Of a stretch of 64,000 bases of DNA, positions 34,370-44,947 are shown one piece after another. The notes under the pieces were generated by a model. That model worked only from the letters and a program-made list of their open reading frames with translations. It did not search any database and had not been told where the DNA came from. The position numbers were made by a program, and so were the translations under genes. The stretch is from Conchocele bisecta (Eukaryota > Mollusca > Bivalvia > Lucinida > Thyasiridae): NCBI GenBank assembly GCA_029237695.1, contig CM055275.1, positions 89,764,433 through 89,828,432 on the forward strand, written 5' to 3'. How positions within the stretch are numbered: the stretch's first letter is position 1; every line of letters starts with the position of its first letter.

Positions 34370-35388
34370 TTTATTTTTTCACCTTTGACCCCGAATCGCG
34401 GCCTCTGATTGGTCATTCTCAACAGCAAATTCTAAATCGCTGTCGATTCAGCCGAATCTTGTCGCGGCCTCTGATTGGTCATTCTCAACAGCAAATTCTA
34501 AATCGCTGTCGATTCAGCCGAATCTTGTCCATTTTTACAGTATATGTAAATATAACCAAGGACACGGACATGTCCGTCATGATTTTAAGTCTAAAGCCAG
34601 CCAATATTGAAGCTCATCGTAAATAAATCCAATATTTAATCAGACACAATGTCGAATCTACCTAGCGTGCCCGCCGCCATTTTGCTTTGAATGACGTCGC
34701 TAGATTTGTGACGTATGGAGAAGGTATGACGTCAAAAAAAAGACGTCACGTTCAAGAATTAGGTTCAATATGCGATATATGTCATGGAGAAATCGTACTG
34801 AAAGTGCCACATGATCCATAACAAACACAACCGTGCAAACATATGTTAAACCCAATCATGTCTGACGAAAATCTGAAGATTCATTATAGGAATGAATGGC
34901 CTTTTTGTGGAATTTATCGGAGTATAAACTTGGAAAAGTCGCGGGAATACTGGACGAAGGCCGGAAGGCCTCGTCCAGTATTCCCGTGACTTTTCCAAGT
35001 TTATATCCCCGATAAATTCCACAAAAAGGCCATTCATTCCTTATAATTCCAGCATTTGAATTAAATTCATCAAGAAAATGTGTTTATGTTGACAGACGGC
35101 AGCCATTTGTTTACATTGATAGCACTGACAGTGCACCTGTAGAAAGTAGTTCGGCGTGGCAGTTTACTGGGATATAAATGTTGGACAGAGACTTGATACG
35201 GGGCCCATCAAATGTTAGGGAATTGTGTAAATATGTTTGTGCTGGAATTATCATGTCATAGTAAATTCTAGAACATGCATCTGGAGACTTGAGAAAAATC
35301 ATAGACGAACATCTCAACAAAGAAAGTATATTTAAACAAATCCGCCCTTCCGCGTCACTTTCCACAAACGCCATGTCTGAGAACCAAA
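34370..35388 (+). promoter_or_regulatory. Possible promoter region with duplicated CCAAT motif
   Basis: A 66-bp segment is repeated exactly twice (34,396-34,461 and 34,462-34,527), each with CTGATTGGTC, an inverted CCAAT box (NF-Y consensus). Downstream are CCGCCGCCATTTTG (34,671-34,684, YY1-like initiator element), ATGACGTCGC (34,690) and TATGACGTCA (34,725, CRE-like). At 35,373 an ATG in good context (CGCC before it) opens MSENQ and meets a GTACGT donor at 35,389, compatible with a tiny first coding exon. A foldback (34,890-35,044) interrupts the region. This is a motif-based inference only; no downstream gene is recognised. Confidence 0.25.
34890..35044. repeat. Long near-perfect hairpin, ~70-bp arms
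   Basis: GAATGAATGGCCTTTTTGTG then GAATTTATCGG and ACTTGGAAAAGTCGCGGGAA, folding back at GAAGGCCGGAAGGCCTCG. Only a handful of mismatches are visible. Confidence 0.92.
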
Positions 35389-36094
35389 GTACGTATTTAT
35401 GACTTTTATGTCAGTTTTTGTTCTTTCGTTTACTGTAAAATTACAAATCAGGATCATGATGTTGGTAGCATGCCAAACGGACTGTGCATACACTGTTGGT
35501 TTTATTTCCATTATATGCGGCTGTGACTGGAATAATGGGGCTTATGGGTTTTGCGGCCAGTGTAGATCCCGATCAGCCTGTGCATCCGCAGTCTAATCAG
35601 GATCTGCACTTTTCGCTATTCCATACATGAAACGCCCGTGATCATCTAATATGCAATATCGATCATTATCAGGCTACAGTGACCAGGAGCTACACTGGTC
35701 ACAGATACCATAAGCCGATTTTCTCCAGTCACAGCCACATATAGTGATTGCAGTCTTGCATTCGTGCATCTTGTCACATTACCAGTTACACTACCGACTG
35801 CGCTAATCTTGTCAATATTTGAATTTCTTTTTATTTCACAATAATTGAATATCGTGCTTGAAATAAAACAGCTTGATTGTCTCAGTCTGAGCTGTGCTCA
35901 GACGCAGCCAATCAAACTGCTTGATTGCGATATGAGATTGCCAAAGTAAAGTATGTTCAGAAAAGATGGCATATTGTCATAATTAACGCAGGCGGTACCA
36001 CTATCTTCCGTCTAGTTGAATTCACATAAGCTTTCTAATGGTGAACCTAGGAATGTTGAATACGGCAAGGTCTTAACCACAGGTGGCACACTCG
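35389..36094. other. Non-coding, with CTGATC hairpin repeats
   Basis: The AGTGTAGATCCCGATCAGCC to CAGTCTAATCAGGATCTGCA repeat (35,552-35,613) belongs to a hairpin family also at 4,355, 53,570, 50,043 and elsewhere. A weak inverted repeat around CAGTCTGAGCTGTGCTCAGA lies at 35,865-35,935. Confidence 0.5.
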
Positions 36095-36285
36095 GGACTC
36101 GGACCTAAGACCCAATACCTGGCTCATTTGGAAAACGTTACCCCACCCACCCACTTCCATACACTATACCTTACACCTATACACTATACCTTAAAAGCTG
36201 TAAGGTATAATAGTGTATTGAAATGGGTGGGAGGGGTAACGTTTTCCAAATGAGCCAAGTATTGGGTCCTAGGTCAGAGTCTTCC
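36095..36285. repeat. Long hairpin, ~75-bp arms
   Basis: CTAAGACCCAATACCTGGCT then CATTTGGAAAACGTTACCCC and CCCACTTCCATACACTATAC, folding back at AAAAGCTGTAAGG to the inverse ending GTATTGGGTCCTAGG. One tandem repetition of ACACTATACCTTA lies at the loop. Confidence 0.9.
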
Positions 36286-36334
36286 ACCTGTGGTTTTAAG
36301 TTGGAAATGTAATATACAAAGGACACAGAAACTG

Positions 36335-36846
36335 CCGGATGACCATTTACATATGTGTAGCATTTTTCTTGTAGGAATTAAATAAGTGTATACGTAACTG
36401 TGACACTATTCCACCAGTTATCAACATTACAAGTGCCCGCTATACATGTATAATCATTTAATAATATTTGTTTTACTGATAGTGAGCGGTGGTATCAGGC
36501 TATATTTTCGTATGCAAATGAGGCATGATAGTGTTTGATTATTGATACTAAGTAAATGTGTCACCTGAACAAATAATATTTTTTGACAGATTATAAATTA
36601 TGATCACTGCACATCAAGAAATAAATACAGATAATAAGTACATGTAGTAATATCCGTTAACATTTTGAGGAAACGCGGTTATCGATATCAGTGTGGACAT
36701 TTACGTCTGATACAAAATGTATAAATATGCCAATCAATACGTGGGGTAATGATGAATGAATGTTTATTTTGCCAGCAAATGTATCAGATGATTTCTCCGA
36801 TATAAAGAACATTTTGTGTCTAATGAGTGGGCATGTACCTTTAATA
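36335..36846. mobile_element. ~510-bp TIR element, copy c (insertion-specific)
   Basis: Interior matches copies a and b (TAGGAATTAAATAAGTGTAT; GTATCAGGCTATATTTTCGT; TTTATTTTGCCAGCAAATG). The right end GTGGGCATGTACCTTTAAT is clear, the left end is degraded. Confidence 0.7.
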
Positions 36847-37539
36847 AGGACATCGCCATGCATGGTGTTGATGTCAGAGACATGGCTGCCGCTCAAGTTA
36901 GGATCGTTTCATTAATTGTACTCGTTGGTTTTGGTAGTTGACGCTGTAGTCATTTTCGGAACACAAAGCTAGGTGAAGTGATTGGCCTCCATTTTTTGGG
37001 TAATATTGGTTCAAACAGCTTTGTCTTCACAGCCGCTAGGTTCACCATTTATATTATATTTAGTTTGCTTCTATCACTTGGAATGCTTATCGTGGGGTAA
37101 TGGTGCATGCATGTTTATTTTGCCAGACAATGTTTCAGATAATGATATAAAGAACATTTTGTGCCTACTGCGCCGCCATGTAGCTTTAATTGTGCGTGAA
37201 CTTCTAGCGGAAACGTTTAAAACTCTTCATACTCCCGTATCGTCCGTAGCACTTGATGAGTTGCATTACCCCAGCTAGCGGGAACTGAAATACCCAAAAC
37301 AAAATAAGGAAAAAACTAATTTAATATCGCTATGTAAATTTCAATTATACTTGATCCATAATAGAATATTATATATATTCGTGTTGTTTCTTCTTAAGAT
37401 TTCCTTCAAAATAGCTTCTAGACATCCCATCTGCAAAACATGTATGTATCAGTGACGCAACTTGAAGAAGATTTAGATCTAAATAATCCTACTTTCGTGG
37501 AGAAATAGCATGTAGTGATGACTCTATTTATTTTGAACA

Positions 37540-38710
37540 TATTATGAACAGTGGCCCGGATTTCCATACATTGCTATGTGGCCTATAGACAAATATATTA
37601 AAACTCTCGTATGTTCCAACAGAAATAAAGCACATAATAATTGATACCCTGCACAAAGTCTGTAAGAAACGTAAGGACGATCCAGACAGCTACCGCGCAA
37701 TCGCTCACGTCTACCATTCTGCAACTTATGGAAAGAGCACATTTGAAGAAGAAGAAGCAAACTACATAAAACCTTCAGCCCTCAGGCTCGTACGCAGACG
37801 GGGTGCGACGTGTTCGTACGCACACCACCTTCCTTAACCATTTCAATACCACAGGCCTGTATAATGGTATTGGCAAAAAGTGTAGATCCAGATGAGCCTG
37901 TTCGTAGCAAACCGTCTCATTAGGATCTGCACTTTTTGCAAGTAATTTTCATAATTTTGAGAACAAAAACACCCCATGTTTACCCCTAAACACCCTCCTA
38001 AATTAATTTCTGCGTACGGTTCAGGCCCTACAAGGGGGTTTCCATTCCAAAAAGGGATTGGAGCGAACAGGGCTCCAGGTAAGGAATTAGTAATTGAGTA
38101 TTGTCACTCCATCATTTCTGAAGCAATTTGGTATTTCAAAATGTTAATTGTGTGAAATAGAATCACATTACTGTTTACACATCAGCAGATCGCACTTATT
38201 GAATAGTTTGCTTCTAAATGAAAACACATCTTGGTATTTCATTATAATTGTCTCTTTGGAGACAATTCTAATGAAATACCAAGATGTGTTTTCATGGAAT
38301 ATGACGTCATTTCTCATACTAAAGCAGATCTGTACGCGGTTGAACACTCCATCACACTATACACTGTACACTCGGTTTGGACATAATGCATCAATAATAA
38401 GCAATGTATCAACATGCATACTGATATGGACAGCTACGTTCTATACAAGGGCCACACATCGGATACATTTCCATTTCGACAAGGAACGGGACCAGGCGGA
38501 GTTACTTCCCCTTTATTCTACCTTTTGTATAGACATATCCTCCCGAAGACATTGAAGCCAGCACTACTGGTTGTGTCATTATCAGTCGAGCATTGTCTGT
38601 CACATATTAGCGACGACATGGTCCTTTTGTCTTTCTCCAAAACAGATTTAAGTATTGAAATGGACATAATTATGTTATCAATACTCTCGGCATTAGACAT
38701 ACGAGTTTAA
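37540..38710 (+). pseudogene. Degraded LINE reverse-transcriptase fragment (right arm)
   Basis: Mirror of 7,698-8,840 but without the gap. In pieces on the plus strand: KLSYVPTEIK near 37,600, KKRKDDPDSYRAIA near 37,665-37,705 (typical of the RT region ahead of the fingers motif), then, after a hairpin insertion (38,222-38,297), DSYVLYKGHTSDTFPFRQGT, PGGVTSPLFYLLYR and ISDDMVLLSFSK, in which SDD sits where the catalytic (F/Y)ADD box of non-LTR reverse transcriptase belongs (ADD changed to SDD). Stops and frameshifts break the reading frame. The endonuclease and C-terminus are not visible. Confidence 0.65.
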
Positions 38711-40160
38711 TGTCTAAACTATCGTATTCAACGAATCTCAGAATGATTATCTAACCCGAAAGGGACAATAGTGTCTGAAAAGCGTCAGTGTTCCGGAATC
38801 CAGGCACTACACAAACTTCAGCATATCAATCACTGTTAATATGTCATCTGAGACCCGCTACATTTGTGGCTGAAGTATTACATCGCGGTATCGCGGTACC
38901 TCGTCTTATGAGCACGTCACACCGAAATCACAAAACAAACACTCAATCAAACATTCCATTGTGACCAAGAACAATCTGAAGAGAGTATGTCTACTAGTTA
39001 CTATGCTCGTGATCATATTCCCCACGAGAACAGCGGGCAAAGATAAGTAGCAAGATAAGAGATGTTTGAAATTAGTGACATTAATGTACGTCAAAGTTGT
39101 TTCCTCACATGAATGATATTTATCCCGTCAACACAGTCAACACAGTACGTATGTGCCATGAAACACGGTGCCGTGAAACATTGTTGACTTCCTGTCGATA
39201 CGACAAAATCACTGCGTATGAATATGTGCGGTGGCTGGGGTTATTGTTTTGCATTTTAAAGCCATTAGTAGGTGTTGAAGGGATAAATAGAATAGTATGT
39301 TATTGCCGTGAATGGGAAAACATATCTGGCGCGGCACGGAAACGGGATGTGCTCGCCAGAGCCTCGCCCATCCCGTTATCTAAGCCTTGCCAGATATTTG
39401 TCCAATTCACGGCACTAACCTACTATTCTTTATATGTCAATTCTGGTTTGGTATAGTTGTCTATCAGGTGTTAGTTACTTTGATTATTTCGAAATTCGGT
39501 TAGAAACAATTGCAAGCAATTTATCTTCCATGCCTAATGGATGCTCCGTCACGAAACAAAATGAAACACCAGTCACGCTTCTAACAAGCAATATAGATCG
39601 TTATCGGGCTACACGAGTGTGATCAGGAGTTACACTGGCCACAAATCCCATAAGCCCATTGCTGCAGTCACAGCCACATATGAGACACGTTCTGTGACTT
39701 TGTACATAATATAGAGTTTATTCAACTCCCATTTGTAAATACCGGATTTATTTACATATTTCAAGGGAAATAAATCCGGTATTTTCAAATGGTAGTGGAA
39801 TACATTGTATATTGCATGCTCTATCGAAAAATGTGAAATTTACTGTTAGACCAGCTTATAACGTTGTCAAAACTGACAATTTTGGCGTTCGCGTATGAAT
39901 TGTTTCTTCGCCGGAAATGACGTAAACAATTGACGTCAATTACGTCTCGCGAACGTCTAGCAGGAACTATTTCCTTCGAGGAAATAAATCCCTCCAGAAT
40001 CACGGTAAATCACGGGGTAGCGTGAACTATGAAACTTTCGACAACTTTCCATGTCTAATAAGGAAAATATCGTAAATTTTGTAAAAATAAAAATCATGAA
40101 AAAGTGCACATGTTCTTAAGTTCAAAACCACATGGTGTGTCTCACATGTCAATCAATCCC
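38711..40160. repeat. Right arm of large inverted duplication, distal block
   Basis: Inverted copy of 5,690-7,190. Contains the two-hairpin element (39,117-39,432) and the CCGGATTTATTT hairpin (39,733-39,800). No coding signal. Confidence 0.82.
39117..39432 (+). mobile_element. Two-hairpin foldback element, copy 7
   Basis: Complete copy: TTTATCCCGTCAACACAGTC (with a CAACACAGT duplication) to GTGTTGAAGGGATAAATAG, then the GTGCCGTGAATGGG hairpin with a ~70-bp stem to ACCTACTATTC. Confidence 0.82.
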
Positions 40161-40249
40161 ACTATTTTATTTGATTAACTTTCCAAAAACTTGCGTTAAC
40201 CAAGTAACTGCGTTACATGCGTTAACTCTGTAATGTTGCAAGTGTAGAT

Positions 40250-41030
40250 TAAAGTTATACAGAGGTCAGTTGATACACAGTGGGTTGCGATGCACAGAGC
40301 TGGCTATTGATAGTGCGCACATAGCTGGCTATTGATAGTGCGTACATAGCTGGCTATTGATAGTGCGCACATAGCTGGCTATTGATAGTGCGTACATAGC
40401 TGGCTATTTATAGTGCGTACATAGCTGGCTATTGATAGTGCGCACATAGCTGGCTATTGATAGTGCGCACTATGCTGGTTATTGATAGTGCGCACACAGC
40501 TGGCAATTGATAGTGCGCACATAGCTGGCTATTGATAGTCCACACCTAGCTGGCTATTGATAGTGCGCACATAGCTGGCTATTGATAGTGCGCATATAGC
40601 TGGCTATTGATAGTCCACACCTAGCTGGCTATTGATAGTGCGCACATAGCTGGCTATTGATAGTGCGCACATAGCTGGCTATTAATAGTGCGCACACAGC
40701 TGGCTATTGAAAGTGCGCACATATGTGACGGTAGGCCTAATTCTATTGAAGATACAAGCTCAAACAATAAATATAATCAAGGAAAATAAATGTGTAAATA
40801 TTGCAATGGTAGGTCAAGGTCATAGAAAGGTAATTGGTTCACAGTGGGTTGCCGTGCACATAACTTGCTATTGATAGTGCTCAAACGAAACCCTTAACCA
40901 AGGAAATAACTATGTAAATATTGCAATTGTAGGTCAAGGTCATACAAATGTCAATTGCACAGTGGGGTGTGGTGCACATCACTGGCGCATGTGCAAATAT
41001 GGTGGTCGTAGGCCTAATTTTTTTTGAAGA
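40250..41030. repeat. Arm segment with expanded minisatellite
   Basis: Flanks of the minisatellite match 5,190-5,650 inverted (AGGTCAAGGTCATAGAAAGG; GTGGGTTGCGATGCACA). Similarity fades past 41,030. Confidence 0.75.
40290..40735 (+). repeat. 25-bp minisatellite, about 18 copies
   Basis: The unit is ATAGCTGGCTATTGATAGTG followed by CGCAC, itself partly palindromic (ATAGCC/GGCTAT). The mirrored position in the left arm (5,570-5,600) has a single copy. Confidence 0.92.
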
Positions 41031-41996
41031 TATAGACTGCATGTTATCGAGACTTGGAAAATTAGAATTTAAGACAAGAACATTATATATGTAGCTACCT
41101 TGTTTTTCTGAGTAAGTTAGCTGTATAATACGTGAATCTGCATAAACAAACCCAAGGTGCACAACTGCATATAATGCACATAATGCCAAACATTCCTGTC
41201 AAATTTCGCAACTCTAACACACTTTTGGAAATACGTGCGACACAAATGTGTGATGAATTTGTGATGCCGACAAAATTGCAAATTTTCAAGGGTCATAAAT
41301 CCATCCTTACAGGATGATTCCGCAAACAAAACCGTAAGTGCACAATTACACATGCTGATTTAACATTCCTATATAGTTTCATGCCTGTAACTCAAATACT
41401 TTATTAATCCGCATCAAAACCACCAGATGCACAACTCTACATGTTGATAATGTAGCTAAAATAGTTTTTAAGTTATGTGCTATACATGTTGAAAATGGAC
41501 ACTTTTCACTAAGTTAAGGACCATAACTCTGCGAATACTGGATGAATCCGCATCTAAAACCCCAGGTACGCAACTTCACTTGGTGAAAAACATTCCTATA
41601 CGGTCTATGACTGTAGCTCAATAGATTTTCAGTTATGTGCGACACAAGTTAAAAATCGCCACGTTTCACTAAGTCAAGGACCATAACTCTGAAAATACTG
41701 GATGAATCCGCATCTAAATCCCCAGTTGCACAACTTCACATGATGACACATATTCCTATAAGGTTTCATGACTGTAGCTCAAATTTATTTCGCGTATCTT
41801 CAAAAGTATTTTAGTTAGAGTCTCGAAACTTTACAGGAATACTGGACATCGTGTGAAGTTGCGCACCTCGTGTATTAGGAATATTTGTCATCAATTGAAG
41901 TTGTGCACCTGGGGTTTTAGATGCGGATTCATCCAGTATTTGCAGAGTTATCGTCCTTGACTTAGTGAAACGTGGCGATTTTCAACTTGTGTCGCA
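41031..41996. repeat. ~140-bp direct repeats with one inverted unit
   Basis: Blocks with GGACCATAACTCTGCGAATA, then GGATGAATCCGCATCTAAA, CCCCAG and CACAACTTCACATG lie at about 41,380-41,500, 41,515-41,660 and 41,680-41,800. A final inverted copy follows at 41,860-41,995. Repeats of this style are common non-coding sequence in molluscs. Confidence 0.65.
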
Positions 41997-43203
41997 TCAG
42001 TCGGCCATCGCTCCAGGACTAGTTTAGCCCTTGATCAGTCGGCCATCGCACCAGGACTAGTGTAGCCCTTGATCAGTGGGCCATCGCACCAGGACTAGTA
42101 TAGAACTTGATCAGTCGGCCATCGCACCAGGACTAGCATAGCCCTTGATCAGTCGGTCATCCCACCAGGACTAGTAGAGCACTTGATCAGTCTGCCATCG
42201 CACCATAAGTAGTATAGCGCTTGATTAGTCGCCCATTGCACCATGCTCAGTATAGCACTTGATCAGATGGCCATCACACCATGCCCAGTATAGCACGTGA
42301 TCAGTCGGCCATGCCGAGTATAGCACTTGATCAGTCGGCCGTCGCACCAGGACTAGTAGAGCAATTGATCAGTCTGCCATCGCACCATGACTAGCATACC
42401 GCTTGATCAGTCGCCCATTGCACCATGCCCAGTATAGCACTTGATGAATCGGCCATCTCACCATGCCCAGTTAATAGCACGTGATCAGTCGGCCATGCCG
42501 AGTATAGCACTTGATCAGTCGGCCATCACACCAGGACTACTTTAGCACTTGATCAGTCGGCCATCGCACCAGGACTAGCATAGCACTCAATCAGTCGGCC
42601 ATCACACCAAGACTAGTTTAGAATCGGCCATCACACCAGGACTACTTTAGCACTTGATCAGTCGGCAATCGCACCGGGACTAGTTTAGTCCTTGATCAGT
42701 CGGCCATCGCACCAGGACTAGTATATCATTCGATCAGTCGGCGATCACACCAGGACTAGTTTAGAACTTGATCAGTGGGCCATCCCACCAGGAATAGTTT
42801 AGAACTTGATCAGTCAACCACCGCACTAGGAATAGTTTAGCCCTTGATCAGTCGGCCATCGCACCGGTACTAGTTTAGCCCTTGATCAATCGGCCATCGC
42901 ACCAGGACTAGTATAGCACTCGATCAATCGGCCATCGCACCAGGACTAGTTTAGAACTTGATCAGTCGGCCATGGCACCAGGACTAGTATAGAACTTGAT
43001 CAGTCGGTCATCGCACCAGGACTAGTATAGCACTCGATCAGTCGGCCATCGCACCATGGCTTCTTTAGAACTTCACCAGTCGGCCATCGCACCACGACTA
43101 GTTTATAACTTGATCAGTCGGCCATCGCACCAAGACTAGTATAGCACTTGATCAGTCGGCCATCGCACCAGGACTAGTTTATCACTTGATCACAGTCGGC
43201 CAT
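41997..43203 (+). repeat. 38-bp tandem array, about 32 copies
   Basis: The unit is GGCCATCGCACCAGGACTAG followed by TTTAGCACTTGATCAGTC (38 bp). A higher-order unit of about 182 bp, made of five monomers with one shortened, is duplicated at 42,170-42,530 (marked by TCAGTCTGCCATCGCACCAT and GGCCATGCCGAGTATAG). Confidence 0.92.
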
Positions 43204-43935
43204 GTCATCCTGCGTTACAGACAGAAGTGGTGGTCGGGGGCGGGGGTTGTAGTGTAGTCATAGACATAGACGGTGGTGGTTGTTATACACATTGTTCCCA
43301 CTGTGGGATATATACCAGAACTTTTAGGACGCCAAATGTAGATGGCTGGTGTGTGTGGGGGATCATTGTTTTGTGTCCCCGGCGGTGGTGCGGAGTACAA
43401 TGATGAATTACTGATGAATTACTGTATTGAACACACATGTATATGCACTGTGATACCGTACTTCACAATCCTCAGTTTTAAATTGTTTCTGTATTGTGAA
43501 ACTGAAAATTTATTCATTTTGAAAAACTTAAAATTGTGGCAGATGATCGAAATGAAAACCTGATGTTTACATTCGAAATGAACCGGTGCATCGGTATATT
43601 TTAACCGCACGATGACCCATTGTATATTCATACCATATCCGTTCTGATATATCGTATATACGAACGGATATCGTATGTTTGTGTAATATTCGTATAGTAC
43701 GTTTGTATAATGTAAACAAACTGTACTATACGATGATACTGTAATTTTTACCGCAGATAGCGAAAGAATGACCGCACAAACGGTATCGTGAAACAATGAC
43801 CGCACAAACTGGACCGCGAAAGAATGACCGCACAAACGGGACCGCGATTGGATCGCAATTATACTGCAATTCCAGAGGGGACGAATTGCAATTCAAGGAC
43901 CGCTTCATTACAATTCTTGGTAAGAGAATCGCAGG
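43204..43935. other. Segment U between opposed 38-bp arrays
   Basis: Single-copy segment flanked by the 38-bp array in plus orientation on the left and minus on the right. 43,215-43,735 occurs again, inverted, at 54,255-54,775. It includes an inverted repeat (CGTATAGTACGTTTGTATAA / GTACTATACG, 43,675-43,735) and a ~32-bp triplicated block with GAATGACCGCACAAAC (43,760-43,850). A short frame reading into MAGVCGGSLFCVPGGGAEYN is open in both copies, but no domain is recognised. Confidence 0.65.
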
Positions 43936-44458
43936 CGGTCATGGTGCGATGGCCGACTGATCAAGTTATAAACTAGTCCTGGAGCAATGGCCGACTGATC
44001 AAGTTCTAAACTAGTCCGGCAGCGATGGCCGACTGATCAAGTTGTAAACTAGTCCGGGTGCGATGGCCGACTGATCGAGTGTTATACTTGTCCTGGTGCG
44101 ATGACCGACTGATCAAGTGCTATGCTAGTCCTGGTGTGATGGCCGACTGATAAAGTTCTAAACTAGTCCTGGTGTGATGGCCGACTGATCAAGTGCTATA
44201 CTAGTCCTGGTGAGATGGTCGACTGATCAAGTTCTAAACTAGTCATGGTGCGATGGCCGACTGATCAAGTTCTAAACTAGTCCTGGAGCGATGGCCGACT
44301 GATCAATTGCTAAACTAGTCCTGGTGCGATGGCCGACTGATCAAGTTTGAAACTAGTCCTGGTGCGATGGCCTACTGATCAATTGCTAAGCTAGTCTTGG
44401 TGCGATGGCAGACTGATCAATTGCTAATCTAGTCATGGTGCGATGGCCGACTGATCAA
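43936..44458 (-). repeat. 38-bp tandem array, about 14 copies, minus orientation
   Basis: Reverse complement of the unit at 41,997 (GATGGCCGACTGATCAAGTT, CTAAACTAGTCCTGGTGC). Confidence 0.92.
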
Positions 44459-44845
44459 ATCGCATGGCATAATAACTAGTTGGCCATGACCTGCATGTCG
44501 TGCCCGCCGAGGCATTTGATAGTACAAACCATGTTTTTATTGCAACAAAGCTTTAGCCCGTTGACGTAAAAACATGCCGCACCCGCCGAGGCTTTGATAA
44601 TATACCCAAAAACTTTAACTAAATACATTTAAACCAAAAACCTTATCCTGAATGTACACCAATGTGCCGACTATATAGCTCTGTCTGCAAGCGTGCCCAA
44701 CAAAAACTTTAAGGGAAATTTCAAAGTAATATGACCGTCACATTGGGCACATATAAATAATAATGAAAAATGTGGGTGACAAATACACAGTATGTAAAGT
44801 TTCGAGTGAATTGGTGAAGCGGTTTCAGAGATATAGTGTTATTAA
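44459..44845. repeat. Flank F, also at 56,451-56,832 (direct)
   Basis: Shares GGCCTGCATGTCGTGCCCGC-type start, CCCGTTGACGTAAAAACATG, CCTTATCCTGAATG and GTGAATTGGTGAAGCGGTTT with the second copy in the same orientation. Non-coding as far as can be seen. Confidence 0.8.
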
Positions 44846-44947
44846 AGGTACTTGCCCATTCAGTAGGAACAAAATGTTCTTTATATCAGAGACATCATCT
44901 CAGACATTTTCGGGCAAATGAAACATTAATTCACCATTAATACACAT

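Noticed and set aside
41997..43203. Regular 38-bp array considered as a CRISPR-like repeat
   Set aside because: There are no variable spacers: unit follows unit directly, with higher-order structure typical of a eukaryotic minisatellite.
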